A stretch of 17,668 bases of DNA, taken from an uncultured Prevotellaceae bacterium (GTDB lineage: Bacteria > Bacteroidota > Bacteroidia > Bacteroidales > Muribaculaceae). The stretch lies in the NCBI GenBank assembly GCA_937904375.1, contig CALDIG010000143.1:1-17668 (forward strand). The letters run 5' to 3'. A program made the position numbers and the translations under genes. Below are positions 6,823 through 13,954 of the stretch, one piece after another. Positions within the stretch are counted from its first letter, which is position 1; every line of letters starts with the position of its first letter. The notes beneath the pieces are model-generated. The model was not told where the DNA came from and did not search any database. It worked only from the letters and a program-made list of their open reading frames with translations.

Positions 6823-7299
6823 ATGAAAACCTATGTTTTAATGCTATCGAAAGTGTTCCCGGCCACGCATCCACGGGCTGGCCAGCCCACTGGTTTTTTT
6901 GATAAGTTCATGGCGGGACAAGCATATTCTCGCAAAGGGTGGCTTGTGTCACCGAAGCTACACACCATACGCGCCAACTTCGACCTCTGGTATAAACGCT
7001 TTGAGAAAATCGCCGCTGGAGAGGCTTACCTATCAGTGCGTGAATGGACTGGCGCGCCATACCGCAGCAAGCAAAAAGAACTTGCACGCCTCACACGTGA
7101 AGACGGCATTGGCATTCAATGCCTTAATTTCGCAAATCTTTATGGATGTGATAGATACATCGTAGATGGCTATGATGTCGCTTTAAGCCACTTGGCAACC
7201 AACGACGGACTCTCACCAGACGAATGGCTTGATTGGTTCAAAGCTTACGACAAGACTAAAAATCTCGCAATTATTCACTTCACAAAATTTCGATACTAA
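6823..7299 (+). CDS. ASCH/PUA-like phage protein
   Basis: 158 residues. The block KLHTIRANFDLWYKRF (about 46-61), IAAGEAYLSVREWTGAPYRSKQKELARL (about 63-90) resembles the ASCH/PUA-like fold: a K.HTIR strand-turn, a G-turn, a strand carrying the substrate-facing residues, and a Y+SKQ strand. Proteins with the opening MKTYVLMLSKVFPATHPRAG are frequent in Bacteroidetes phages. Known ASCH proteins bind RNA or modified nucleosides, and one group hydrolyses N4-acetylcytidine; whether this one binds nucleic acid or acts on a modified base is not known. The C-terminal part (LSPDEWLDWFKAYD) is helical. It is followed one base later by the HTH mini-gene. Fold assignment is by eye. Confidence 0.75.
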   Translation: MKTYVLMLSKVFPATHPRAGQPTGFFDKFMAGQAYSRKGWLVSPKLHTIRANFDLWYKRFEKIAAGEAYLSVREWTGAPYRSKQKELARLTREDGIGIQCLNFANLYGCDRYIVDGYDVALSHLATNDGLSPDEWLDWFKAYDKTKNLAIIHFTKFRY

Positions 7300-7300
7300 T

Positions 7301-7429
7301 ATGACACCAATAGAGCAAGAAATAATAGACCTTTACAATCAAGGTCTGGCGATTGAAGAGATTTCCGAGGAACTCGGAATAAGCGAATCAAGTGTATTTA
7401 CAATCTTAGACGAAAACAACGAACTATGA
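7301..7429 (+). CDS. 42-residue helix-turn-helix protein
   Basis: Starts at the ATG one base after the preceding stop codon; a longer reading from 7229 lies inside the preceding gene. The sequence IIDLYNQGLAIEEISEELGI, then SESSVFTILDE is a textbook tri-helical HTH of the sigma-70 region 4/resolvase kind (helix, IEEISEELGIS turn, recognition helix). At 42 residues it is little more than the DNA-binding unit and so probably acts as a dimer or as a small regulator. It ends in an ATGA overlap with the next gene. Confidence 0.72.
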   Translation: MTPIEQEIIDLYNQGLAIEEISEELGISESSVFTILDENNEL

Positions 7430-7617
7430 CACGCAAAGAAGCGATCAAGATACTTAAAGACTCAATGGCTGGACGCATGGTCATGTACAAAGACAGCATA
7501 CAAGCAACACAAATGGCCATCGCCGCACTTGAGAAATCTCCACACTGGATGCCGTTGCCCCAAGCACCGACCGTTGCAAAAAATGCAACAGTCAAAGAGA
7601 AAGGAGGCAAAGAATAA
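7426..7617 (+). CDS. Small helical protein, unknown function
   Basis: 63 residues, coupled by ATGA at the start and by TAATG at the end. MTRKEAIKIL and MAIAALEKSPHW form a helix pair common in small phage proteins (MT+EEAI.IL ... A..AL), followed by a Pro-rich and Lys-rich tail. No catalytic residues. Function not recognised. Confidence 0.7.
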   Translation: MTRKEAIKILKDSMAGRMVMYKDSIQATQMAIAALEKSPHWMPLPQAPTVAKNATVKEKGGKE

Positions 7618-7931
7618 TGGAGGACATAATCAAAACGATAGTAGTTGGTGCATTAACAACCTGCGCCATGGTGGCAGTTTTGTATGTCTTAAGCTTCATT
7701 GTGATGTGGCCTAAGGAAAAAAATTTCCGCTCCAAGAGTGGTATTCGAGTGGTAAAGAAAGGCAAAATTCCAACACAGAAAGTTGAGTGCCTGCACTGCC
7801 ACAGCATAATTGAATACGACACTATGAAAGTTGAGCACCAACCAATTATGGACACTTGTTACCCTTATATCGTTTGCCCTGTCTGCAACGAGCAGATTAT
7901 GTTAGGGCAAGAGAAAGGAGGCAAGCAATGA
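7617..7931 (+). CDS. Membrane-anchored zinc-ribbon protein
   Basis: 104 residues, starting at the ATG that overlaps the preceding TAA. A hydrophobic segment at about 6-30 (IVVGALTTCAMVAVLYVLSFIV) is followed by a basic stretch (KEKNFRSKSG) and a four-cysteine zinc ribbon: C58-x2-C61 and C87-x2-C90, with the knuckles CLHC and CPVC. Basic residues after the membrane segment place the ribbon in the cytoplasm. The combination suggests a small adaptor at the inner membrane. Function is not known. It ends in ATGA overlap with the next gene. Confidence 0.8.
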   Translation: MEDIIKTIVVGALTTCAMVAVLYVLSFIVMWPKEKNFRSKSGIRVVKKGKIPTQKVECLHCHSIIEYDTMKVEHQPIMDTCYPYIVCPVCNEQIMLGQEKGGKQ

Positions 7932-8119
7932 CACAAGAAGAAATTAAAAACTGCGCAAGAGAAAACATCAAATGGGAGCAACGCAGATATGAGATCGCCA
8001 AGGATTGTCTCGCTGCTATGGTAGCAAGTGAAGCGTCCCCATTTATCAGCAAAACGCAGATTGACACTTGCGTGCATTTGGCCGATGAGCTGATTTCGGT
8101 CTTAAGAAAAGCAAAGTAA
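7928..8119 (+). CDS. Small helical protein, unknown function
   Basis: 63 residues from the ATG at 7928, which overlaps the preceding stop; an in-frame upstream start at 7856 lies inside the zinc-ribbon gene. MTQEEIKNCARENIKWEQRR and the helix CVHLADELISVL suggest a helical hairpin. No recognised family. The coupling supports a real gene. Confidence 0.7.
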   Translation: MTQEEIKNCARENIKWEQRRYEIAKDCLAAMVASEASPFISKTQIDTCVHLADELISVLRKAK

Positions 8120-8166
8120 CATACGCAAAACTCTAATTATACTTATAACTCTAAAAGTAAAAAACT

Positions 8167-8400
8167 ATGACTAAACAACTCTGCTACAACTGCAAGCACT
8201 TCGAGTGCATCGAGAAACACCAATGGCGCAAGCCGAATGCAGAAGTTGAGCTTGCTCAATCTATGCTGAGGCGCAGCTCATTGCCGCCGAAGGACAATGG
8301 AGCATTCTGCCGATGCCTTCGTGACAACGATCCAAATGTCGGCGCATGCCGATGCAAGTATTATCAACACGTTAACGACAAAAGAAAAACATGCAAGTAA
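8167..8400 (+). CDS. Cys-rich small protein, probable zinc binder
   Basis: 77 residues with eight cysteines: C6, C9, C14, C48, C50, C61, C63 and C76. The order CYNCKHFEC ... FCRC ... CRCKYY is the pattern of small phage proteins that fold around one or two metal ions. It begins after a 47-bp A-rich gap (8120-8166) carrying ACTCTAA words and ends in a 10-bp overlap with the next gene. It may bind zinc or iron-sulphur; no more can be said about its role. A second, shorter Cys-rich protein lies at 8614. Confidence 0.75.
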   Translation: MTKQLCYNCKHFECIEKHQWRKPNAEVELAQSMLRRSSLPPKDNGAFCRCLRDNDPNVGACRCKYYQHVNDKRKTCK

Positions 8401-8630
8401 CAATCAACATCCCCGACTATGCACGAGACATGGCAGCTGCCAAGCTCCTGTTCCTCGCATCTACCAAAGACGAGGAACAACGACTGCAAGAAGCTATCGA
8501 CACATGCGAGCAACAGCCTGTAACTCTCGACCTCTCCGAAATAGACCCTTCCACTATTGCCGACGCTCTCGCCAACATGGCCTTCTCGGCTATAATGCAA
8601 ACACAAACAAAAGATGAACGTTCCATTTGA
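8391..8630 (+). CDS. Small phage protein, unknown function
   Basis: 79 residues, overlapping the upstream gene by 10 bp and the downstream gene by 17 bp. It opens with a strand (MQVTINIPDYARDM), followed by helices (EEQRLQEAIDTCEQ, STIADALANMAFSAIM). The opening beta strand followed by helices recalls small DNA-binding or antitoxin-like folds but the match is too weak to name. Unknown function. Confidence 0.62.
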   Translation: MQVTINIPDYARDMAAAKLLFLASTKDEEQRLQEAIDTCEQQPVTLDLSEIDPSTIADALANMAFSAIMQTQTKDERSI

Positions 8631-8829
8631 AGAATACATCATCGTCGAGCGAGTAAGCTCCGCACCTTACATCAGGCGGCGTGGCACCAGCGACCACCAG
8701 AAGCACAACGCTATCCACCGTGATGGTGTCACCTGCCGCCACGACTGTAAGAGCTATCCATGCTTCTACGGCATTCAGAATTTTAAACGAAACTTCGCAA
8801 TGAAGTGTAAAGACTTTAGTAAGAAATGA
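8614..8829 (+). CDS. Small Cys4 protein next to the radical SAM gene
   Basis: 71 residues. The C-terminal half carries C41-x3-C45-x4-C50 and C65 in a KCKDF context, a likely metal site; the same C..(K/R)(D/Y)(F/Y) ending appears in the Cys-rich protein at 8167. The N-terminal half is basic (YIRRRGTSDHQKHN). It ends in an ATGA overlap with the radical SAM gene, so the two are probably made together. It could be a partner, a substrate, or an unrelated zinc protein; the sequence does not decide. Confidence 0.65.
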   Translation: MNVPFEEYIIVERVSSAPYIRRRGTSDHQKHNAIHRDGVTCRHDCKSYPCFYGIQNFKRNFAMKCKDFSKK

Positions 8830-9749
8830 ACATCGCACTACTGGCTGTTGACTCCAGCTATCCCAACCTCGCCCTGATGAAGCTCGCACGCTATCACAAG
8901 CAGCAAGGCGACAACGTGGAGTGGTACACGCCATTCAGCCATTATGATATCGTGTATATGGCAAAGGTGTTCAGCTTCACAGCCGATTTCGGCTATGTGA
9001 TAAACAACGCCGACGAGATTATCCGTGGAGGCACTGGATATGACATCACCGCCAGCCTCCCTGACGCGGTTGATGCCATGCAGCCCGACTACTCCATGTA
9101 CCCCAGTATCGACAGCAAGACAGCCTACGGCTTCACCACTCGGGGCTGCATCCGCAGCTGCAAGTGGTGTGTCGTGCCGAAGAAAGAAGGCAGGATGCGA
9201 CCTTACATGAGTGTTGACGACATCGCCATTGAGGGGCGCGACAACCTTATCCTTATGGATAACAACGTGCTCGCAAGCGACTACGGTCTTGAACAGATGG
9301 AGATGGCGGTTAAGCGTGGCTACCGGCTCGACTACAACCAGGCACTTGATGCCAGGCTGGTGACCAACGACATCGCAAAACTCTTGGCTTCAGTAAGATG
9401 GATAAACCGCATACGCTTCGGCTGCGACACGCAGCAGCAGGTGGAGGACTGCGAGAAAGCTATCGAGCGCATCCGCTCACACGGCTACCGTGGAGAGTTC
9501 TTTCTGTTCTGCATACTGCTTGACGATTTCAAAGAGTCTTTTGAGCGTGTCAACCACTGGAAGATTAAAGGAGACCCTAAAATACTGCCGTTCTGCCAGC
9601 CGTTCCGTGACCCGTTCGCCAAGAACAAAATACCTCAATGGCAAATCGACATGGCACGGTGGACCAACCGAAAACACATCTTCAAAGCAACGAGCTTTAA
9701 AGACTTCTCTCCACGCAAGGGTTTTACCTGTAATGAATATTTTAAATAA
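8826..9749 (+). CDS. Radical SAM protein, phage type, substrate unknown
   Basis: 307 residues. The cluster-binding motif is C108-x3-C112-x2-C115 (TRGCIRSCKWC), preceded by YGFTTRG as in B12-binding/MiaB-like radical SAM enzymes. Residues 1-75 look like a shortened Rossmann-type domain (MNIALLAVDSSYPNLALMKL ... FGYVINNADEIIRGGTGYD) as found ahead of the core in B12-binding radical SAM proteins, but no D-x-H-x-x-G cobalamin motif is seen. After the core come LILMDNN, NQALDARLV and RFGCDT, all typical TIM-barrel strands, and a C-terminal PRKGFTCNEYF. Family members are widespread in phages of gut bacteria, with no known substrate that I can name. A [4Fe-4S] cluster and SAM cleavage are expected from the motif. 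Upstream coupling is by ATGA to the Cys4 protein. Confidence 0.9.
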   Translation: MNIALLAVDSSYPNLALMKLARYHKQQGDNVEWYTPFSHYDIVYMAKVFSFTADFGYVINNADEIIRGGTGYDITASLPDAVDAMQPDYSMYPSIDSKTAYGFTTRGCIRSCKWCVVPKKEGRMRPYMSVDDIAIEGRDNLILMDNNVLASDYGLEQMEMAVKRGYRLDYNQALDARLVTNDIAKLLASVRWINRIRFGCDTQQQVEDCEKAIERIRSHGYRGEFFLFCILLDDFKESFERVNHWKIKGDPKILPFCQPFRDPFAKNKIPQWQIDMARWTNRKHIFKATSFKDFSPRKGFTCNEYFK

Positions 9750-9760
9750 CACTTACCACT

Positions 9761-9970
9761 ATGCACCTACTAAACTTAATCCTCAACCACATCTTCGGCC
9801 GCAAGTATTACGCCAACATCATCAACACCCGCGGCACCGACCGCTGCGAAATCTGCTGCTTCATCTTCCACAACCGCCAGGAAGCCGAAGACCACCGCCG
9901 CAGTCTCAACGACAACCGCAGCTTCATGTATATAGAAACAATATCCTTCCGCTCTCGAAAAGAATATTGA
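9761..9970 (+). CDS. Small zinc-finger-like protein
   Basis: 69 residues. C29, C32 (or C33), H37 and H45 are spaced like a small zinc finger (CEICCFIFH ... AEDH). The N-terminus has a hydrophobic/basic helix (LLNLILNHIFGRKYY) that might touch a membrane, and the C-terminus a conserved-looking SFMYIETISFRSRKEY. Function unknown. A family-1 repeat begins at the base after its stop codon. Confidence 0.68.
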   Translation: MHLLNLILNHIFGRKYYANIINTRGTDRCEICCFIFHNRQEAEDHRRSLNDNRSFMYIETISFRSRKEY

Positions 9971-10015
9971 AGCATGGGTGTTGTTTTGTAGTGCGCCGCA
10001 CCTGCGGCGTTCAAC
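9971..10015 (+). repeat. Family-1 hairpin repeat, copy 3
   Basis: Starts directly after the TGA at 9968-9970. It reads CATGGGTGTTGTTTTGTAGTG and then a hairpin with arms CGCCGC and GCGGCG around ACCT, then TTCAACAAG. Compared with copies 1 and 2, an A-T pair in the stem is replaced by G-C on both arms, a compensatory change. Confidence 0.85.
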
Positions 10016-10074
10016 AAGCGCAAGCATTAAAAAATAAAACCACAACCACTGAACAAAAAACTACCTTCGCACTT

Positions 10075-10560
10075 ATGAAATTGCTAAAGAGAATATACAA
10101 CTGGTTCCGCAGCCGCCACATGTACGTCATCGCCGACGCCACCGACAACTCCATCACCTTCTCCCACGCCCTCTTCCACCACATGGGAGGGCTCTCGCTC
10201 GAGCAGGCCAAGGTGTTTGCCTTCTACGTCCCCGCCGTCGAGCCGCGCCAGGGGCATTACGGCTTCATCCTCAACCCCAGCTTCGAACAAGAGACCCAGC
10301 TCGCCGACATCCAGTACAACACCAAGCACCGCACTATCGGCTTCGAGACGCTGAACCCAACCGTCAACCGCATCTTCTACGACTACGGCATGCCGGCACT
10401 CATCAAAGCCAAGCTCGATGTCAAAGTGAAAACCGCTGGAGACATAACCTACTACCAAATCTGCCCGCCAGTCAATAATGTCCCGTCTGTTGCGATGCCA
10501 TCGCAACAAAAAAAAGTCCCATCTGTTGCGTTGTCAACGCAACTAAATTGTGAATGGTAA
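10075..10560 (+). CDS. Uncharacterised phage protein with a repeat-encoded C-terminus
   Basis: 161 residues from the ATG at 10075; the frame is open far upstream but that part lies within other genes and a hairpin repeat. It has a basic amphipathic N-terminus (MKLLKRIYNWFRSRHMYV) and an alpha/beta body (ITFSHALFHHMGG, AKVFAFYVP, HYGFILNP, IQYNTKHRTIGFETLNPTVNRIFYDYG). I do not recognise the family. The last 26 or so residues, with the near-repeat VPSVAMPSQQ and VPSVALSTQ, are translated from two family-2 hairpins, so the original end was probably near residue 136. It is followed after two bases by the next gene, with which it may form a pair. Confidence 0.78.
   Translation: MKLLKRIYNWFRSRHMYVIADATDNSITFSHALFHHMGGLSLEQAKVFAFYVPAVEPRQGHYGFILNPSFEQETQLADIQYNTKHRTIGFETLNPTVNRIFYDYGMPALIKAKLDVKVKTAGDITYYQICPPVNNVPSVAMPSQQKKVPSVALSTQLNCEW
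10480..10546 (+). repeat. Family-2 double hairpin, array 1 (inside the end of a gene)
   Basis: Two hairpins in tandem. The first has the lead GTCCCGTCT, arms GTTGCGAT (10489-10496) and ATCGCAAC (10500-10507), loop GCC. The second has the lead GTCCCATCT, arms GTTGCGTT (10525-10532) and AACGCAAC (10536-10543), loop GTC. They are separated by an A-rich spacer. Both stems are perfect 8-bp pairs with a 3-nt loop. They are read through as the C-terminus of the gene ending at 10560. Confidence 0.9.
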
Positions 10561-10562
10561 TT

Positions 10563-10940
10563 ATGAATTTTATATTAAACAATACCCACCGCCCCGACAT
10601 CACCTTCCACAGCACAGGGCGCATCGACATCACAGCAAGGGTGGCCAAAGCCCTGAGCCTCCGCCATGGCGACGTGATAGACATCGCACGCGACACAGGC
10701 GAGTACTACCTCTACGTTAAGCACCGCAACGCCGTCGGTCACCACGAGGCGCAATGCCGTGCCACCTATCGGGGCCGCACCTGCAACAACCTGCGTGCCC
10801 ACTCCAAGCGCCTCTGCCTCGCTGTCCTGAAAGTCAACGGCAACTACACCACAGCACGCCTGCCAGTAGGCGAGCCCATCAACCACCCCTCTCTCGGCAC
10901 AGCTCTCCCCATCATCATCCACCACAACATAAAGCGTTAA
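10563..10940 (+). CDS. Small phage protein with AbrB-like pattern, function unknown
   Basis: 125 residues from the ATG at 10563; an ATG at 10554 is in frame but sits in the low-complexity linker, so 10563 is preferred. The segment GRIDITARVAKALSLRHGDVIDIARDTGEYYLYV (about 19-52) follows the pattern G.i.it..va..L.l..GD.i.i.......L., which is reminiscent of the AbrB/SpoVT swapped-hairpin fold. The rest contains Cys and His residues (C63, C69, C80) and ends with LGTALPIIIHH. Whether it binds DNA is not known. A family-2 array begins right after its stop codon. Confidence 0.72.
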   Translation: MNFILNNTHRPDITFHSTGRIDITARVAKALSLRHGDVIDIARDTGEYYLYVKHRNAVGHHEAQCRATYRGRTCNNLRAHSKRLCLAVLKVNGNYTTARLPVGEPINHPSLGTALPIIIHHNIKR

Positions 10941-11000
10941 GTATGTTGCGATGCCATCGCAACAAAATCGTCCAGTATGTTGCGCTCTGTCAACGCAACT
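10934..11000 (+). repeat. Family-2 double hairpin, array 2
   Basis: Starts at the stop codon with CGTTAAGTAT. The first hairpin has arms GTTGCGAT (10945-10952) and ATCGCAAC (10956-10963), loop GCC, identical to the first hairpin of array 1. The second has the lead GTCCAGTAT, then arms GTTGCG (10979-10984) and CGCAAC (10994-10999) with a longer loop, a decayed form of the TGTCAACGCAAC type. Array 3 at 13955 opens with the same CGTTAAGTATGTTGCG. Confidence 0.88.
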
Positions 11001-11002
11001 AG

Positions 11003-11047
11003 ATCTAACTAAAGTTGTCTATGTTATCTAACTAAAATCTAACTAAA
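11003..11047 (+). promoter_or_regulatory. Three ATCTAACTAAA direct repeats leading into a start codon
   Basis: The 11-mer ATCTAACTAAA occurs at 11003, 11026 and 11037; the last two are adjacent and the last ends on the A of the ATG at 11047. No promoter motif of the Bacteroidetes type (TTTG and TAnnTTTG) is clear. The repeats may be an A/T-rich translation leader or a protein-binding site; the role is not known. Confidence 0.5.
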
Positions 11048-13785
11048 TGATAAAAGACCTAAAATACAACGGCTACACCGCCACACCATCCGACTACGAA
11101 TGCCCCGACGGCGAACTGGCGGCATCTTTCAACCTCACCCCCGAAGACGGTGCCATGCACCCCGTCCTCCCACCAACAGAGCTGTATCTGCTGCCAAACA
11201 ACTGGAGTGTCATGTTCTTGCATGATAACAACGGCTTCAAGCACTACATAGTGTTTAACACCGTGACTAAGGTGTTGTCGTGGTTCGACGACACAGCATC
11301 AGCTGCTTTGTCTCTGCCTGTAAATATCGACGAGGCAATACTCATAGGCGACGGAACCTCTACTGGTAACAAGCTGATGAATCTCTCAACAATGACGCTA
11401 CATCAAGTCGCGGCTGTGGGTAACACGCTGGTACTGCTCACCACAGCAGGTATTTATTATTTCTTGTGGAAAAACAATACATATATCAGTCTTGGTAATA
11501 AGATACCCGAGGTGTCACTATCGTTCTCGCTCACTACAATGCGTAACGTGACATCTTCCGAAGGACTTAGCCTGTCTTCTAACTGGAGCCGATATAAAGA
11601 CGACCACGAAGATTTCTCTGACGATGATAGGTACTCTTGGAACATGATGCTCTTGGGGGCTATCAACAAACTCATTGCCGAGAATGCTACAGCGGCTGGG
11701 CTCTTTTGTTTCCCGTTCTTGGTGAGGTATGCGCTTAGGCTTTATGACGGCTCGCTCTCTCATCACAGTGCGCCGGTGCTAATGCTGCCCGGAGGAATTA
11801 ATGCTTACCTCTCTAATTCGGGAACTTCGGCGGGCAAAGTATTCGCCACCATTTCTGCCGCGGCTCTTAAATATGTGGCGGCTACTCCTGCCACCGCACT
11901 AAACAACTGGAAGGACTTGGTGACATCAGTCGATATCTTTATCTCTACACCCATCTACACCTACAACCAGGCTGGAGAGGTCAACAATCTCTATGGCGAT
12001 AAACCTGGAGGAATGTGCGTGATAAATAATTCGGGAAATTACCACACGGTGGTCTTTAACCCTGGCTCATTAATAGCAAGTGCTTCAAGCTCTAACCCTG
12101 TCATCGCCATCCCTTGCTTCGACGAGGCTACGGTAGAAAAAAATATCAAGGAGTGTGCTAATTTCTATCTCCTTAAGTCTATACCTTTAGATGAACTGAA
12201 AACAACTAATGTTTATAATACCTCAAGTAATTTTCTCACACGAGAGACTATTGATGTGGGGAATGATTACTTGCAGTCTCTTTCATCGCGTGAGGTAATG
12301 ACCGACGATTACCAAACCAACGACACGCTTATTCCAACTATCTCATATAATTTTAATGGCAGGCTCAATATAGCAAGCATTGTGAGGTCTCTTTACGACG
12401 GTGTGAGCCCTTTTAGTGCTTTTGCTTATCACGACTATTACAACGGCTCTCATAGCGGCAAATATCCGGTGGCAATTTATGTGACTCTCGAGAGAGACGG
12501 CAAGGAGATAACTGTCAAAAAAACTGCTGTCATACCACAAAGCGCTACATCTATGACTCTATGTTTCGTGCCTGAGGGGTGCGTATACTTCTTCTATCCT
12601 GACACACAGGCGAAACATGCTATACTGCAACTGGGTAGCGATTATTACGATATGCCGCTATCTAAACACACTAGCCTCAACGGAGCATTTTTCTTTTCGT
12701 TAAGTGGACCACAGGCGAGAAACATAACTAACAACCCTTTACCCACCGTGTCTTCCGACAAGACAATACCGCTACCTAACAAAATCTACACTTCCGAAGT
12801 CAACAACCCGTTTTTCTTCCCATTGCTCTGCATCAACACCGTAGGAACTGGCGATATCATTGGCATCTGCGCTGCCACTAAAGCTCTCTCGCAAGGGCAG
12901 TTCGGACAGTTCCCCCTCTATGCCTTCACCACCGAAGGGGTATGGGCTCTGGAAACGTCGGCTACTGGCTCCTACACAGCACGGCAACCTATCACTCGTG
13001 ATGTGTGCAACAACCCCGACAGCATCACACAGCTCGACGACTCGGTGCTTTTCGCCACCGACCGAGGCATAATGCTGCTCTCAGGCTCCACCACTCAATG
13101 TATTACCGATGCCATCAACAGCGACTCGCCTTTCACTTTCAGTGACCTGTTTGCAACAACGGCGGCAAGGCAGCAGTTCTACACTCTCCTCACCAACGAC
13201 GGCTACGACACAAGCGCGCTCACTCAGGTGCCGTTCTCCACGTTCCTCGCCGCCTGCCGCATCATCTACGACTATGTGCATCAGCGCATCATCATCTATA
13301 ACACAGCGCAGAACTATGCCTATATCTACAGCCTCAAAGACCACAAGTGGGGCATGATGACATCCGATATCGACTACGGCATCAATTCTTATCCCGATGC
13401 TCTCGCCGTGACCGACAGCAACAAGGTCGTGAACCTATGCAACAGCGTCACCACCGGCAGCGTAAAGGGCATCCTCGTCACTCGACCCCTCAAACTCGAC
13501 CACCCCGACGCTCTCAAAACCATCGACACCATCATCCAGCGGGGCAAGTTCGACTTCCTCAAGTCAGGGCGCACGCCTAAACCAATCCGCACTATCCTCT
13601 ACGGCTCCCGTGACCTCTACCACTGGTTCATGATTGCCTCGTCAACCGACCACAACCTGCGTGGCTTCAGCGGCACACCCTACAAGTATTTCCGCATCGT
13701 ACTGCTCTGTGACCTCAACCACGACGAGAGCATCTATGGAGCAACCATCCAGTACCGGCCACGCTACCAAAACCGCCTGCGATAA
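11047..13785 (+). CDS. Large structural protein, putative tail nozzle/stabilisation protein
   Basis: 912 residues. It starts MIKDLKYNGYTATPSD, with a conserved-looking SFNLTPEDGAMHPVLPP near residue 30-45, then many short beta strands. In the C-terminal third, LYAFTTEGVWALET (about 637-650), the PITRDVCN segment and LDDSVLFATDRGIMLLSG (about 665-685) match the beta-propeller blades of podovirus tail tubular B / P22 gp10-like proteins (pattern f.T.eGiw.l ... itrd ... vlFa...Gi..lsG). The extreme C-terminus (YKYFRIVLLC, ATIQYRPRY) is beta-rich. No signal or membrane segment. Together with the P22-like portal on the opposite strand this suggests a podovirus-type virion, but fold recognition by eye is not firm and a tail fibre or spike is possible. 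The middle third is visibly more AT-rich than the ends. A truncated family-1 repeat follows the stop codon. Confidence 0.8.
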   Translation: MIKDLKYNGYTATPSDYECPDGELAASFNLTPEDGAMHPVLPPTELYLLPNNWSVMFLHDNNGFKHYIVFNTVTKVLSWFDDTASAALSLPVNIDEAILIGDGTSTGNKLMNLSTMTLHQVAAVGNTLVLLTTAGIYYFLWKNNTYISLGNKIPEVSLSFSLTTMRNVTSSEGLSLSSNWSRYKDDHEDFSDDDRYSWNMMLLGAINKLIAENATAAGLFCFPFLVRYALRLYDGSLSHHSAPVLMLPGGINAYLSNSGTSAGKVFATISAAALKYVAATPATALNNWKDLVTSVDIFISTPIYTYNQAGEVNNLYGDKPGGMCVINNSGNYHTVVFNPGSLIASASSSNPVIAIPCFDEATVEKNIKECANFYLLKSIPLDELKTTNVYNTSSNFLTRETIDVGNDYLQSLSSREVMTDDYQTNDTLIPTISYNFNGRLNIASIVRSLYDGVSPFSAFAYHDYYNGSHSGKYPVAIYVTLERDGKEITVKKTAVIPQSATSMTLCFVPEGCVYFFYPDTQAKHAILQLGSDYYDMPLSKHTSLNGAFFFSLSGPQARNITNNPLPTVSSDKTIPLPNKIYTSEVNNPFFFPLLCINTVGTGDIIGICAATKALSQGQFGQFPLYAFTTEGVWALETSATGSYTARQPITRDVCNNPDSITQLDDSVLFATDRGIMLLSGSTTQCITDAINSDSPFTFSDLFATTAARQQFYTLLTNDGYDTSALTQVPFSTFLAACRIIYDYVHQRIIIYNTAQNYAYIYSLKDHKWGMMTSDIDYGINSYPDALAVTDSNKVVNLCNSVTTGSVKGILVTRPLKLDHPDALKTIDTIIQRGKFDFLKSGRTPKPIRTILYGSRDLYHWFMIASSTDHNLRGFSGTPYKYFRIVLLCDLNHDESIYGATIQYRPRYQNRLR

Positions 13786-13823
13786 CCGCCCTGGGCGTTG
13801 TTGCTGCGCGGCGTTCAAAAAAA
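13786..13823 (+). repeat. Family-1 hairpin repeat, copy 4 (truncated)
   Basis: Begins directly after the TAA of the 912-residue gene with CCGCCCTGGGCGTTGTT, as in copy 1, then lacks the GTAGTGCGCCAC segment and continues as GCTGCGCGGCGTTC plus an A7 run. The left arm of the hairpin has been lost, so this is a decayed copy. Confidence 0.75.
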
Positions 13824-13863
13824 GACTACTATAATTTTCATAATTGATATATTTTTTTACAAA

Positions 13864-13895
13864 GAGCCCGGCTATCTGTGAAGACCGCCGGGCTC
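13864..13895. terminator. Strong hairpin between convergent genes
   Basis: A perfect 9-bp inverted repeat, GAGCCCGGC (13864-13872) and GCCGGGCTC (13887-13895), with a 14-nt loop, in the gap between the convergent 912-residue gene and the portal. A T-rich tract precedes it and A-rich DNA follows it on the plus strand, so neither direction gives the usual hairpin plus U-run. Position suits a bidirectional terminator, but the flanks are atypical. Confidence 0.45.
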
Positions 13896-13927
13896 AAAAT
13901 TAACAAATTATCTTATAAAAAAATCTT

Positions 13928-13954
13928 ATATAGTGCGCACCACATGCGCTATAT
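13928..13954. repeat. Imperfect inverted repeat with TAGTGCGC core
   Basis: ATATAG..CGC pairs with GCGCTATAT across a short loop with a two-base bulge. The TAGTGCGCACCACA stretch recalls the TAGTGCGCCAC of family 1, so this may be a diverged relative. It lies in the convergent gap. Confidence 0.4.

Noticed and set aside
9490..10074. Long upstream extension of the 161-residue gene
   Set aside because: It runs through the radical SAM gene, the zinc-finger-like gene and a hairpin repeat in another frame, giving a Pro/His/Arg-rich nonsense translation.
10480..11000. Family-2 arrays as a CRISPR array
   Set aside because: There are no regularly spaced spacers of 25-40 bp, the units are short perfect hairpins, and no cas genes are present.
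13864..13895. The 9-bp hairpin as a confident intrinsic terminator
   Set aside because: No U-run follows the stem on either strand, so it is kept only as a candidate.
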